Counted from the stretch's first letter, positions 1-9,110 are shown. The stretch: 64,000 nucleotides of DNA from Deinobacterium chartae (GCF_014202645.1 NZ_JACHHG010000005.1:1-64000); one strand, 5' to 3'. Numbers and translations are program-made. The notes: generated from the sequence alone by a model not told the origin.

Positions 1-66
1 TTGGGGTGGGAGGAGTGGGAGCAGGCGTTGGTACTGCGCGTCGGTGAGTTCGTAGCGTCGCACCAT
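1..66 (-). CDS. Transposase N-terminus (IS5-like), partial
   Basis: Read leftwards from the ATG at 66, the 22 visible codons give MVRRYELTDAQYQRLLPLLP followed by PQ. This opening (basic start, then YELTDAQYQRLLPLLP) is typical of the N-terminal domain of IS5-family (DUF4096-like) transposases. The rest lies beyond the left edge, so it cannot be judged whether the element is intact. The start sits about 30 bases from the thioredoxin stop, so the element probably inserted just downstream of that gene. I did not identify a terminal inverted repeat with certainty; the TTATCCCACTTTGC stretch just outside the start is where one would be sought. Confidence 0.6.
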   Translation of the reverse strand, partial: MVRRYELTDAQYQRLLPLLPPQ

Positions 67-97
67 GCCTCACGTTATCCCACTTTGCAGACACACC

Positions 98-475
98 CTA
101 GGGGTTTGCCTGGCCTGCCTGGGCTCGCGCAATTTCTGCACGCACCTCGTTCATGTTGAGCGCGCGCACCTGTTCGATCAGGTTCTCCAGCAGGTGCGCG
201 GGCAGGGCACCCGGTTGAGCGTAGACGAGAATCCCATCACGGAACGCCATCAGGGTCGGAATCGACATGATCCTGAAAGCCGCTGCAAGGTCCTGGTTCG
301 CTTCGGTGTCTACCTTTGCAAACACGATATCGCCGTGCTTCTCGGATGCGGCTTCGAAGATCGGCGCAAACATGCGGCAGGGCCCGCACCACGCGGCCCA
401 GAAGTCCACGAGAACGATGCCATCGGACGAGATGGTGTCCTGGAAGGTCGAGCTGGTAAGGTCACGCGTGGGCAT
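98..475 (-). CDS. trxA: Thioredoxin
   Basis: A 125-residue cytoplasmic disulfide reductase. The redox motif WCGPC is present (Cys30 and Cys33) and the cis-proline loop SIPT follows (Pro73), with the usual VDFWAAWCGPC strand in front of the active site. The C-terminal extension (about 20 residues after the last helix, rich in Ala, Arg and Gln) is slightly longer than in classical thioredoxin. The ATG start is supported by an AAGGAG ribosome binding site a few bases upstream. It stands alone, with the partial transposase behind it and a 600-base non-coding stretch in front. Function is clear at family level; the specific partners are not. Confidence 0.93.
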   Translation of the reverse strand: MPTRDLTSSTFQDTISSDGIVLVDFWAAWCGPCRMFAPIFEAASEKHGDIVFAKVDTEANQDLAAAFRIMSIPTLMAFRDGILVYAQPGALPAHLLENLIEQVRALNMNEVRAEIARAQAGQANP

Positions 476-1075
476 AGGTTCTCCTTGTCATGGTGGATGG
501 GGCCTGGGGGGGCGGTGTTCGCTCCTTGAAAACGCGACTACCGAAACGGACGGTTGGGCAAGGCGGACGCGATGATTTCAGATTATGGTGCCATGCACGG
601 CAGAGCCGCGCGTGAAGCCTGCCTGAGCGCGGGAGACCACCGGTAGCCGGACGGGAGACGGCATACCGCACGGCGTGCGGGTCTTGCAATAACAAGGCGC
701 CTGTTCTGTCGATGCACGCTGGATTCGCCCGTGGTCCTGCCTGTTGTGGCTTGCCTGCTCCCGAGACCTGGCCCCGGCCAAAAGGGCAGGCCCCGTCTTG
801 TATACAACATGTATCCTACTACTTCAACTCGAGGCGATTGTAGGGCGCACCCCAAGATCACCTGACGTGAATCACCTGCGCCGCGATCCGGGGCACCTGA
901 TCGCCCGCGAACCGCACAGGAACGCAGACCCGGAGATCCGCGCCAGCATCTTTGAGCGGGAGGGCCGACATTCACCGGGAACCGTTACCGAAACGGCGGG
1001 TAGCAGCAGGGGCCTCGGAAGGCCGGGCCGTCAACCTTCATCGTCTTGTGCCTTCTGACGCGACCGGTTTCCCCC
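476..1075. other. 600-base intergenic region, no convincing gene
   Basis: Open frames exist on both strands but none has a recognisable domain, a sensible start site or typical composition. The one notable element is the perfect palindrome TTGTATACAA at 798-807, followed by a second partial copy (CATGTATCC). It resembles operators of GntR/YtrA-type repressors, but no plausible gene begins next to it. The stretch may hold remnants of a lost gene or the upstream region of the thioredoxin promoter. Confidence 0.5.
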
Positions 1076-1107
1076 TTGACCCTGACACATATGTCAGGGT
1101 TTATGCT
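1076..1107 (+). promoter_or_regulatory. MerR-type promoter with long spacer and operator dyad
   Basis: TTGACC at 1076-1081 serves as -35 and TATGCT at 1102-1107 as -10. The spacer is 20 bases, the over-long spacing typical of promoters that MerR regulators activate by DNA distortion. A dyad with 8-base arms, CCCTGACA at 1080-1087 and TGTCAGGG at 1092-1099, fills the spacer and overlaps the -35 end. The expected start of transcription (about 1113-1114) coincides with the ATG of the regulator, so the message should be leaderless. The position argues for autoregulation of the MerR gene and co-regulation of the following hydrolase. Confidence 0.8.
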
Positions 1108-1113
1108 GACTGC

Positions 1114-1509
1114 ATGCAGACGATGCGGATCGGACAGTTGGCCCGGGCAAGCGGTGTCAGTGTCCGCGCCATCCGCCATTACGACCAACTCGGCCTGCTC
1201 ACGGCCGCGCGCGAGGATAACCGTTACCGCGTTTTCGCCCCGGAAGACGTCGAGCGCGTCAAACTCATCCAACTGTTCCTGGGCGCCGGGTTCAAGCTCG
1301 ACGAGATCCGCGAGCATGCCCCCTGCTTCCGCTACGGGCACGCCCCCCTCGAGGCGCCCATCGAGGAGGTCCGCGCCCTGTACGAGCGCAAGATTGCCGA
1401 TGTGGACGCCCAGATCGCTGCGCTGCAGCAACTGCGTAGCAAGCTCGTCGCAGGCATGCACCAGCTCGACACGCAAACCTGCGGCGGGCAGGTCCGTCCC
1501 CACAGTTGA
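1114..1509 (+). CDS. MerR family transcriptional regulator
   Basis: A 131-residue regulator. The N-terminal winged helix contains MRIGQLARASGVSVRAIRHY followed by DQLGLLTAAREDNRYRVF, which is the MerR signature, and residues about 83-112 form the usual dimerisation coiled coil (EVRALYERKIADVDAQIAAL). There is no obvious metal-binding Cys cluster: single Cys71 and Cys123 only. The start is placed at 1114 because the promoter's -10 box ends six bases upstream; a second in-frame ATG at 1123 (MRIGQ) is possible. The gene is followed after 107 bases by an MBL-fold hydrolase on the same strand, probably its target. The inducer is unknown. Confidence 0.9.
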   Translation: MQTMRIGQLARASGVSVRAIRHYDQLGLLTAAREDNRYRVFAPEDVERVKLIQLFLGAGFKLDEIREHAPCFRYGHAPLEAPIEEVRALYERKIADVDAQIAALQQLRSKLVAGMHQLDTQTCGGQVRPHS

Positions 1510-1616
1510 CGCTCGAAAAATCCCGCGCGCACCCGATTCATCCAGATATGCAAAGACGCTCGCTCCCCAACGGGAGCCCATCTCCTTACGTTCCCACGCT
1601 TACAGGAGCACGCACC

Positions 1617-2387
1617 ATGAAAATCCAGCAGATCCGCAACGCCACCTTGAAGGTCGAGTATGCCGGAAAGACCTTCTTGATCGACCCGATGCTCGCCGAG
1701 CAGGGGGCTTACCCCGGCCTCGAGGGCACACCGAACAGCGACCGCCGCAATCCTACCGTCGGTCTGAACGTCGCCATGAACGACCTCCTCGAGGTGGACG
1801 CCGTCATCGTCACGCACACCCACTTTGACCACTGGGACGACGCCGCCAGGCAGCTGCTGCCCAAGCAGCTCCCGGTCTTTGTGCAGCACGATGCCGACGC
1901 GCAGCTCGTGGCCTCCTCCGGCTTCAGCGACGTGCGCCTCCTCTCTCAAAACAGCGAGTTCGAAGGCGTAAAGCTCGTCAAGACGTCCGGGCAGCACGGC
2001 TCGGATCAGGCAATCGCCGCGATCGGCCAGCTTCTCGGTGAGGTGAGCGGCGTGGTGTTCCAGCACCCCGCCGAGAAGCCGCTGTACCTCGCGGGCGACA
2101 CCCTCTTCAACGACCACGTGCGGCAGGCCCTCGAGGCGCACCGGCCGGAAGTCATCATCTTGAACTGCGGAGACGCCCAGCTGATCGGGCTGGGTTCGAT
2201 CGTCATGAACGCGCAGGACGTGCTGGCGGTGCACCGCGCCGCACCGCACGCGACGCTGATCGCCACGCACATGGAAGCCGTGAACCACGCGGTGCTGTCG
2301 CGTGCGGATCTGCGGGCCTTCGCTGCCGAGCAGGGCTTCGCCGCGCAACTGCTCGTCCCGGACGACGGTCAGACCCTCACGCTCTGA
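1617..2387 (+). CDS. MBL-fold metal-dependent hydrolase
   Basis: A 256-residue UlaG-like metallo-beta-lactamase-fold hydrolase. The metal-binding motif HTHFDHWD is at residues 67-74, and further conserved histidine and aspartate positions follow (SGQHG; YLAGDT; ATHMEAVNH near the C-terminus). The ATG at 1617 has AGGAG eight bases upstream. It lacks a signal peptide and should be cytoplasmic. It probably shares the MerR-controlled promoter at 1076-1107, which makes a detoxifying or stress role plausible, but the substrate cannot be read from the sequence. A strong hairpin terminator follows at 2580-2609. Confidence 0.88.
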   Translation: MKIQQIRNATLKVEYAGKTFLIDPMLAEQGAYPGLEGTPNSDRRNPTVGLNVAMNDLLEVDAVIVTHTHFDHWDDAARQLLPKQLPVFVQHDADAQLVASSGFSDVRLLSQNSEFEGVKLVKTSGQHGSDQAIAAIGQLLGEVSGVVFQHPAEKPLYLAGDTLFNDHVRQALEAHRPEVIILNCGDAQLIGLGSIVMNAQDVLAVHRAAPHATLIATHMEAVNHAVLSRADLRAFAAEQGFAAQLLVPDDGQTLTL

Positions 2388-2579
2388 TCCGGCCCTGGAG
2401 CACCGCCACGCCCGCGAGCCGCCTCTGCCCGGCGAACAGCGCAGGCAGATCACCTGCGCGTTCCGGTCGGCGCACGGACCGACGCCGAAACGGATCAAAA
2501 CCTGGATCACTCCATAGCAGATCCAAACGCCCGGCTGAATGATCTGTCCTTCTGCCGCCCTTCCAGGCCCAGCCAGCCC

Positions 2580-2609
2580 AAGAGGGAGCCCCACATGGGG
2601 CTCCCTCTT
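2580..2609. terminator. Bidirectional hairpin terminator
   Basis: A perfect 13-base stem (AAGAGGGAGCCCC pairing with GGGGCTCCCTCTT) with the four-base loop ACAT. It lies between the convergent MBL hydrolase and lipoprotein genes, and its A/T-ended stem gives a short U tract in either direction. Confidence 0.85.
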
Positions 2610-2635
2610 GAGCACGCGCGCTCGAGGAGCGGAGG

Positions 2636-4807
2636 TCAGCCCGGGCACTTGGGCTGCGAGAAGCTGTAGGTGCGCACGTGGGGGTCAGCGTGCTTGCCGT
2701 CGGTCACCTCGAGCTGCAAGACGAAGTCGGTGCTCACGCAGGCGCTGAAGTAATCGGAGGGCACGAAGGTCTTCTGGCCCACGCCGCTGCCGCCCATGCT
2801 TCCCTGGTCCACCACCTGGGCGCTGCCGGGCTCGCCCTTGCGGTACAGCTTGAGCACGTAGCTCACCGCGTCGTTTTCCGGATCGGTCACGGTCCACCGG
2901 GCGGTTGCCGGATCACCCCGGTAGATCTGGGTGGGCTGGCCCAGCAGGTCGAGCGTGGCCTGGGCCTGCTGGTTCTCGGCGGGCTTGGGCTGCACGTTCA
3001 CGCTGACCGAGGCGCTGCCCTGCTCGTTCTGCGCGTTGGTGGCGGTCAGGGTCAGCGTGCGGCTCCCCATCCCCGCGAAGGTCACCTGCGGGTTGCCGCA
3101 GTTGTTGCCGGGCAGCAGGTCCGCAGGATTGCTGCTGCTCCACTTCTCGCGGGTGCAGTCCTCGAGGCTCGAGCTGCCCAGCAGGCTGACCGTGGCGGTG
3201 TTGCCCTGCGCATACACGGTCTGGTTGCTGCTCGGCGCGCTGATCTGCACGGTCGGAACCGGCAAGTCGGCCTCACCGATGCTGAGGGACATGGATTTGC
3301 TGCCCTTCAGCCCACCGCTGTCCTGTGCGGTGACGGTCAGGGTGCGCGACCCGGTGGTGGTGAAGCGGTGAACGATGCAGCCGTCGTTCGAAACTGTGCC
3401 GTTCAGCGCTTCCTTGTCCGAGGCAAAGCTCAGCTGCAGCGCGGCGTCCTCGGCGTCCTCGGCCTTGGCGCAGATGCGCAGGAAGTCCTGGGTGCTAAAC
3501 GGCGCGTTCGGATTGCCGCCAAAGATGATGCCGTCGCGCTCCACGGTGATGCTCTTTACCACCGGCGGGGTGTTGGCCGCCTCAGCGACCTTCTTGCAGC
3601 CCTGGAAGATCTTGCCGCCGTACTTCAGCTCGGTGACGAACAGGTCGAGCGCCACGCCGGCCTCCCCGGCGGTGCACAGGTCCAGCTGCCACAGCGGCTT
3701 GCCCGGGTACTGCGCCTTGAACCGGGCGTAAGCCCCGACCTTGCCGTACACGCCCGCCACGCCGTACAGCATCAGGTCGCCGCGTACGGCGGGCCCGGCC
3801 TGGACCTCGGCGCTGCCCTGCCCGGAGAAGGTTCCGGGCTTGAACGTCCAGTTCGGGCCGCTGGACAGGTTCTTCCAGTCGTCGATGTACTCGGCCCCCA
3901 CCGACGCGTCGAAGCTCTGGGCCAGCTCGTAGGTCATCTCGCCCTGCACCTTGCCGCTGGCGTCGAGGCTCAGCTTCATCTTCGGCACGATCACCACCGG
4001 AACCGGACCGATGAAGAAGGTGACCGGCTTAAAACTCGTCTTGTACAGCTCGTGGCTCTTCTCAAACGCGTACTGGCCGTGCATGTCCAGCCGCACGTTG
4101 GCCTTTTCCTTCAGGTGCACCTTGGCGCGAAAGTCCACGTCGAACAGCCCGATGTCCAGGTACAGGCTGTAACCCATGTTGAAGTGGATCTGTCCCTTGC
4201 TGGCAACCTGATCGGCGGTCGTCTGCTCGTTGCCGTCGACATCGTGCAGTACCCGGTCCAGCGAGACGGTGTAGTCATAGCTGTCTCCGGTGTCGATCAG
4301 CGAGTGCGCGGTCAGACGCACCCCCTGGGCCAGCGGCTCGGCCGCCTCGAGCTGATCGGGCCGCAAGCGCTGTTCCACCTCGAGGCGGCCCTGTTCGAGG
4401 GCATCGGTCAGGCGGGCCTGCTCGGCCGTGATGACCAGCTCGTCGCCTTCCTGACGGACCGAGCGCACCTTGACCAGGTAGCCGTAGGGGGCGTGAGGGC
4501 CAGGCTCGCTGACCAGCACGTTGCCGGGCTGCAGGCCGCGCAGCAGGTCGGTGGCGGCCGCGTAACGCAGCTCGTACACCGGGAGCGGCGTCTCCTCGAG
4601 GGTCTTTAAACCGGTCAGGGCCTGACGGCTGGCCGCGTCGATCACGCGGGTGGCCGGGCGAACGATGGGTTGGGGGGCCTCACTGCCCGGCTGCGCGCCG
4701 CCGGGGTGGGTCTGTTCGGGCGGGGCGGCGGGAGCGGGTGTGCTGCCGCAGGCGGTGAACACCAGGATGCCGAGGGTGAGGGCTGCGATGGACTTGGCGC
4801 TGAACAT
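2636..4807 (-). CDS. Large lipoprotein with Ig/PKD-like repeats
   Basis: A 723-residue envelope lipoprotein. The signal peptide ends in the lipobox FTAC followed by Gly (residues about 18-21) and a low-complexity Pro/Ala/Glu linker. The first half is beta-rich without a family I recognise. The C-terminal third holds three successive beta-sandwich-like segments, starting near PPVVKSITVERDG, PTVQISAPSSNQTVYAQG and ATLDLLGQPTQIYRG, that read like PKD/Ig-type domains with paired cysteines. The ATG at 4807 is preceded by AAAGGAGA and places the lipobox correctly; an in-frame start 56 codons further upstream would bury the signal peptide. The gene is monocistronic. The function is unknown, presumably cell-surface binding or structure. 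Confidence 0.85.
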   Translation of the reverse strand: MFSAKSIAALTLGILVFTACGSTPAPAAPPEQTHPGGAQPGSEAPQPIVRPATRVIDAASRQALTGLKTLEETPLPVYELRYAAATDLLRGLQPGNVLVSEPGPHAPYGYLVKVRSVRQEGDELVITAEQARLTDALEQGRLEVEQRLRPDQLEAAEPLAQGVRLTAHSLIDTGDSYDYTVSLDRVLHDVDGNEQTTADQVASKGQIHFNMGYSLYLDIGLFDVDFRAKVHLKEKANVRLDMHGQYAFEKSHELYKTSFKPVTFFIGPVPVVIVPKMKLSLDASGKVQGEMTYELAQSFDASVGAEYIDDWKNLSSGPNWTFKPGTFSGQGSAEVQAGPAVRGDLMLYGVAGVYGKVGAYARFKAQYPGKPLWQLDLCTAGEAGVALDLFVTELKYGGKIFQGCKKVAEAANTPPVVKSITVERDGIIFGGNPNAPFSTQDFLRICAKAEDAEDAALQLSFASDKEALNGTVSNDGCIVHRFTTTGSRTLTVTAQDSGGLKGSKSMSLSIGEADLPVPTVQISAPSSNQTVYAQGNTATVSLLGSSSLEDCTREKWSSSNPADLLPGNNCGNPQVTFAGMGSRTLTLTATNAQNEQGSASVSVNVQPKPAENQQAQATLDLLGQPTQIYRGDPATARWTVTDPENDAVSYVLKLYRKGEPGSAQVVDQGSMGGSGVGQKTFVPSDYFSACVSTDFVLQLEVTDGKHADPHVRTYSFSQPKCPG

Positions 4808-4976
4808 GGTCTCTCCTTTGCGTGGGCTCCTGGGGAGTGTGGGATCAGGGGCCCGGGGCACTGCGATTTCCGAGAGGCAGCTTAGAAAGGGCGGCGTCAA
4901 TGTCCCGTCACTGTGGGCGTCACCACGCCCGAACCGGCAGATTTGGCCTTGGGGCTTCTCCTTGAAAAACGTCAAA

Positions 4977-4994
4977 GGCCGCCCGAAGGCGGCC
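4977..4994 (-). terminator. Terminator of the first globin gene
   Basis: On the minus strand a 7-base stem (GGCCGCC pairing with GGCGGCC, tetraloop TTCG) is followed by TTTGACGTTTTTC, a fair rho-independent terminator 34 bases past the globin stop codon. Confidence 0.75.
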
Positions 4995-5027
4995 TGGCGA
5001 AACGCTGGACGGCGGTGCCCGGGACAT

Positions 5028-5462
5028 CTAGCGCAGCCCTCGAGGCACCACCGGCTCCAGCGTTCCCTGGACGGTCATCAAGTCGCTGATGCGGCGGTAG
5101 GCTGCGCGCCACGCAGCCGCAACCTCGGGGGTGAAGGCGTCGCCCAGGCCCTGCTCGAGGGTCCACAGCAGCGCCTCACCGACGGTGCGGTAGTGACGGG
5201 GTTGCACGCCGTAGGCGGTGTGGCGCTCGCCCAGGCCGCGCAGCGCTCCGGCCAAGCCCTCGAGCTGCTCGAGGCTGCCGATCACGCGGCCCAGCATGGC
5301 CATCAGCTTGTCGCCCTGCGCCTCGAGGTCATGGCGGAACAGCGGGCGCAGGTCGGGGTCAAGCTCGAACAGCCGCCGGTAGAACAGGCGGGCGGCGTCG
5401 GCCGCGATAGGCTGCACCTGCGCGAAAGAGCGCTGGACCAGGCGAATCTGGGTATCGTTCAT
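5028..5462 (-). CDS. Single-domain bacterial globin (VHb/flavohemoglobin type)
   Basis: A 144-residue haem globin of the Vitreoscilla-hemoglobin/flavohemoglobin class, without a reductase domain. By motif alignment the key residues are present: Tyr28 (B10) in LFYRRLF, Gln49 (E7), the proximal His81 (F8) in ERHTAYGV, and Tyr91 (G5) in RHYRTVGEAL, ten residues after the histidine as in VHb. This fits O2 binding and NO dioxygenation or oxygen delivery, with an unidentified reductase. It is divergent from the BTAD/AAA regulator at 5610, and a second globin follows that regulator. A hairpin terminator lies at 4977-4994. A deletion at the C-terminus relative to VHb is not obvious. Confidence 0.9.
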   Translation of the reverse strand: MNDTQIRLVQRSFAQVQPIAADAARLFYRRLFELDPDLRPLFRHDLEAQGDKLMAMLGRVIGSLEQLEGLAGALRGLGERHTAYGVQPRHYRTVGEALLWTLEQGLGDAFTPEVAAAWRAAYRRISDLMTVQGTLEPVVPRGLR

Positions 5463-5609
5463 GCGTCACGTCCTTTCCGGGCCGCTCACGCGGTGAAACC
5501 GCGCAGCGGGTCTGGGTGGCCGGAGCGTAGCCGGGGGGGCGTCACCGCTGCGTCAACGCCCGCAATGTTTTAAACTGTTTTCACCTTTTCCTTCATATCG
5601 GGGGCAGAT

Positions 5610-8600
5610 GTGGACGCGCGACTGCTGGGCACGGCGACGTTGAAGCTCGAGGACCGCGAGGTGAAGCTGCCCTCGCGCAAATCCCTGGCGCTGCTGACGT
5701 ATCTGGCCCTCGAGGGTCCCAGCCCGCGCGAGCGGTTGGCCGACTTGCTGTGGCCCAGCCTGGGGTCCGACGGCGCGCGCCACAGCCTGCGGCAGGAGCT
5801 GTACCGCATCGGGCGCTCCCCGCTGGCAGCCTGCGTCTTGACCACACCCGAGCAGGTTGCGCTGGCTCCGTCCCTGCAGGTGGACGCGGTCGAATTCCAG
5901 CGGCAGGCCGCGCAGGGCGAGGTCGAAGCGGCGCTGGCGCTGTACGCGGGACCGCTGCTCGACGGATACACGCTGCCAGACGCCGAAACCTTTGACGCCT
6001 GGCTGACTGCGGCGCGCGAGCGTCTGGCGGACCTGCGACGGCAACTGCTGGCCCGCCGCGCCGCCGACCTCGAGGCGCAGAACGACCTGCGCGCGGCCCT
6101 GGAGCTGCACCTGGCGCTGCTGGCCGAGGACCCGCTGCAGGAAGTCCACCAGCGCGAGGCCATCCGGCTGCACACCTGGCTGGGCGAGCGCGAGCGTGCC
6201 CTGGAGCGCTACGAGACCTTCCGGCGGCTGCTGGCCGACGAGCTGGGCCTCGAACCGCTGCCCGAAACCGTCCTCGAAGCCGAGCGGGCCCGTCAGCCCC
6301 AGGAGGGGAACGCGGGGCCGCGCAGCGCGCCGCGCTGGGAACGCCTCAGCCTACAGCCACCGCTGATCGGCCGGGGGCGGACGTGGATGGACCTCGAGGC
6401 GGCCGGGTCGGTGCTGGCCGTGCTGACCGGCGAGCCCGGAGTGGGCAAGTCACGGCTGGCACAGGCGTTTGCAGCCTCGTTCGGCACACCGCTGCTGGTG
6501 CGCTGCCACGAGGTGTCACGCGATACGCCGCTGTACCCGGTGGCCGAGGCGCTGCGCGCTGCGCTGCGTGACCCGGCCGCCCGCGCCCGCCTCGAGGCCC
6601 TCGCGGGCACGTGGCGAGCCGAGGTCGCGCGACTGGTGCCCGAGTTTCCGGCCCCGGCAGAGCGCGAGCCCGAGGGCCGCGCCCGCTTCGTGGAAGGTCT
6701 GGGCCTGGCGCTGCTGGCAGCGGCCGGGCCGGGAGGTGCACTGCTGTGGGACGACCTGCACTGGGCCGACGCGTCGTCGGTGGAGGTGCTGGCGCACGTG
6801 GTGCGCCGCGCCGCCCACCTCGAGGCGCCGCCGCGGCTGCTGGCGACCGCCCGCTCGGACGAACTCGCCGGTCACGACAGCCTGAACGCCGCACTGTCGG
6901 GCCTGCGGCGTGACGGGCGGGCCATGGTCCTGCGGCTGGGCGGTCTGAGCGAGACCGAGGTGTGCACGCTGGTTCAGGCGCTGTCGGGCGGCCGCGAGCC
7001 CACGCTGTTCGCGCGACGGCTGCACGCGGCGACCGGCGGCAACCCGCTGTTTGTGCTGGAGACCCTGCGCTACCTGTTCGAGACCGGCAACCTCAGCGAG
7101 GATGCGCAGGGCTGGAGCTCGCCCTTCGACGAGCGAACGGTGGACTACGCCGAGCTGCCGATCCCGCCCGAGGTGCGCGAGGTGGTGCTGGAGCGCGTCG
7201 CGCGCCTGGGCAACCCGGCGGGGCGGCTGCTCGAGGCGGCCAGCCTGTACGGCGCGTCCGCCCCGCTCGAGGACCTGGCGGGTGCCACCGCCTTGTCCGA
7301 GTGGGAAGCGCTCGAGGCCGTCGAGCGCCTCACGGCGGCCAGCGTGCTGGTCGAGGAGGGCTCGGGCTACCGCTTCACCCACGACCTGCTGCGCCGCGCG
7401 GTAGCCGAGCACCTCAGCGCCGAGCGCCGCCGCCTGCTGCACCGCCGTCTGGCGCAGGCCCTCGAGGCGCGCAGCGGCGACGCCGCCCGCATTGCCGAGC
7501 ACCTCGAGGCAGCCGGACAGGCGGCGCAGGCAGTGACGTGGCGGGTGCGCTGCGCCGAGGCGGCCACGCGGGTGTACGCCTATCCGGAGGCGCTGCACCA
7601 CTACCAGCTGGCCCTGGCCGGCTGCACGGACGCGCAGCGCCGCTTCGACCTTCACCTCGCCCGCGCCGACTTGCTGCGCATCCTCGATGACCGCGCGGCC
7701 TTGGAAAGCGAGCTGGAGCCGCTGCGCGCGGCGGCCGCCCGGCTCGGCGGGGTGCAGCAGGCCGAGCTCGACATCCGCTTTTCGCTGCTGTACGACCGTG
7801 CCGGGCGCTTCGCGGAGGCGCGCACCGCCGCCGAGGCTGCGCTGGGCCGCAGCGGGCTCACCGCCTCGCTGCGCGCTTGGGCGCTGCTGTGCCTGGGCAC
7901 CGCCCACCAGCGCCTTCAGGACTTCGCGGCGTCCGAGCGGGCCCTGCGCACGCTGCTGACGCTGCCCGACGCGCCGCCCGAACGGACGGCCATGGCGCAC
8001 GAGTTCCTGGCGTACTGCGCGCTGCACCGTGCACAGGCGCACGCGGCGCGCGAGCATAACCGCAGCGCCCGCGAGCTGTGGCAGCGGCTGGGACACCGCC
8101 AAGGCCAGGCGATCTCCAGCAACACCGCCGCGCGGCTGGCCATGCTCGACGGCGACCTGGACGGTGCACGCGCCTACCTGCACGACGCCCTCACCCAGGC
8201 ACGGGCCCTCGGGGACCAGGGGTTGCAGAAGGCCTTCCTGACCAACTTGGTGAACGTCCTTACCCAGAGCGGGCAGCTCGAGGAGGCCCTCGAGGTGCTG
8301 CAAGAGGGCCTCGAGCGGGTCCAGGACCAGCAAGACCCCAGCGGGGAGGGCAACATGCAGCACCGCCTGGGCGACGTGCAACTGCTGCGGGGTCGGCTGG
8401 GAGCGGCGCTGGCGGCATATCAGCGCGCCTGCGACCTTTCCGACCGGCTGGGTCAGGGTAGCCACCGCCTGAACTACCGCCTGTCCCGCGCACGGGCCCT
8501 GCTGGCCGTGCAGCGCCTCGAGGAAGCCGGGGCACTGCTGGAGGAACTCGAGGCGCTGGCGGCGCGCGAGACGGCCTCGAACAGCCCGGGGCTGGTGGGA

Positions 8601-9110
8601 ATCGAGCGCGCCCGGCATCTCTGGTTGAGCGGCCGGGCGTCCGAGGCCGCCGGGCGGCTACAGGCCCTGCTGGCCTCGGAAACGCTGGACCCGCTGCGGC
8701 GCGAGGTCGCCTCGGCGCTGCTGGGGCAGGTACGGCTGGCCCTGGGAGACCCGGCCGGGGCACAGGCAGCGGTGGAGGGTGTGGGGGCCACCCCGGCCCT
8801 GCGCGCAGCGGCCGTGTCGGTGCGTATCCGCGCCGGGCTGCCTCAGGAGGCAGCGCGCTCGCAGGCGCAGGAGTTGCTCCGCTCGGGCCAGCTGAGTCCG
8901 CTCGAGACCCTCGAGCTGCACCGGGCGCTGGCGGAGGCGCTGCGAGAAGTCCGGCCGCTCGAGGCGGCCGAGCAGCGTGCGGCCGCAGCCGCGCTGCTGG
9001 AACGGCTGAGCGCCACCTTGCCGCCGGAGTGGCAGAGCGACTTCCGCGCGCGCTATGCTGGGGCCGACCTTTCCGAAGCAGCGCTGTCCGGGCCGGGCGA
9101 ACCCGCTTGA
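5610..9110 (+). CDS. BTAD/AAA ATPase transcriptional regulator (SARP/MalT-like)
   Basis: A 1166-residue STAND-type signal-transducing regulator. The order is an OmpR-like winged-helix DNA-binding domain (about residues 1-90), the bacterial transcriptional activation domain (BTAD, about 95-235), an AAA/NB-ARC-like ATPase with Walker A GEPGVGKS near residue 274 and Walker B ALLWDDLHWAD near 377, then a long helical TPR-like array (about 600-1140). Such proteins use ligand-driven oligomerisation to activate transcription. The first usable start is the GTG at 5610, with only a weak GGGGGC ahead. It is divergent from one globin and is followed 51 bases later by another, so these are its most likely targets. 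A paralogue lies at 53623-56970. The ligand is unknown. Confidence 0.88.
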   Translation: MDARLLGTATLKLEDREVKLPSRKSLALLTYLALEGPSPRERLADLLWPSLGSDGARHSLRQELYRIGRSPLAACVLTTPEQVALAPSLQVDAVEFQRQAAQGEVEAALALYAGPLLDGYTLPDAETFDAWLTAARERLADLRRQLLARRAADLEAQNDLRAALELHLALLAEDPLQEVHQREAIRLHTWLGERERALERYETFRRLLADELGLEPLPETVLEAERARQPQEGNAGPRSAPRWERLSLQPPLIGRGRTWMDLEAAGSVLAVLTGEPGVGKSRLAQAFAASFGTPLLVRCHEVSRDTPLYPVAEALRAALRDPAARARLEALAGTWRAEVARLVPEFPAPAEREPEGRARFVEGLGLALLAAAGPGGALLWDDLHWADASSVEVLAHVVRRAAHLEAPPRLLATARSDELAGHDSLNAALSGLRRDGRAMVLRLGGLSETEVCTLVQALSGGREPTLFARRLHAATGGNPLFVLETLRYLFETGNLSEDAQGWSSPFDERTVDYAELPIPPEVREVVLERVARLGNPAGRLLEAASLYGASAPLEDLAGATALSEWEALEAVERLTAASVLVEEGSGYRFTHDLLRRAVAEHLSAERRRLLHRRLAQALEARSGDAARIAEHLEAAGQAAQAVTWRVRCAEAATRVYAYPEALHHYQLALAGCTDAQRRFDLHLARADLLRILDDRAALESELEPLRAAAARLGGVQQAELDIRFSLLYDRAGRFAEARTAAEAALGRSGLTASLRAWALLCLGTAHQRLQDFAASERALRTLLTLPDAPPERTAMAHEFLAYCALHRAQAHAAREHNRSARELWQRLGHRQGQAISSNTAARLAMLDGDLDGARAYLHDALTQARALGDQGLQKAFLTNLVNVLTQSGQLEEALEVLQEGLERVQDQQDPSGEGNMQHRLGDVQLLRGRLGAALAAYQRACDLSDRLGQGSHRLNYRLSRARALLAVQRLEEAGALLEELEALAARETASNSPGLVGIERARHLWLSGRASEAAGRLQALLASETLDPLRREVASALLGQVRLALGDPAGAQAAVEGVGATPALRAAAVSVRIRAGLPQEAARSQAQELLRSGQLSPLETLELHRALAEALREVRPLEAAEQRAAAAALLERLSATLPPEWQSDFRARYAGADLSEAALSGPGEPA

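Noticed and set aside
583-1058. Overlapping frames on both strands between thioredoxin and MerR
   Set aside because: No recognisable domain, no ribosome binding site, and Arg/Pro-rich composition typical of non-coding G+C-rich DNA.
2678-4609. Long plus-strand frame opposite the large lipoprotein gene
   Set aside because: The opposite strand has a signal peptide, lipobox, ribosome binding site and Ig-like domains; this frame is low-complexity (Gly, His, Val, Leu) and is an artefact of high G+C content.
6516-8618. 700-codon minus-strand frame inside the BTAD/AAA regulator gene
   Set aside because: It is composed mainly of Gln, Arg, Gly and Leu, with no domain, and lies fully antisense to a clear regulator with Walker motifs.
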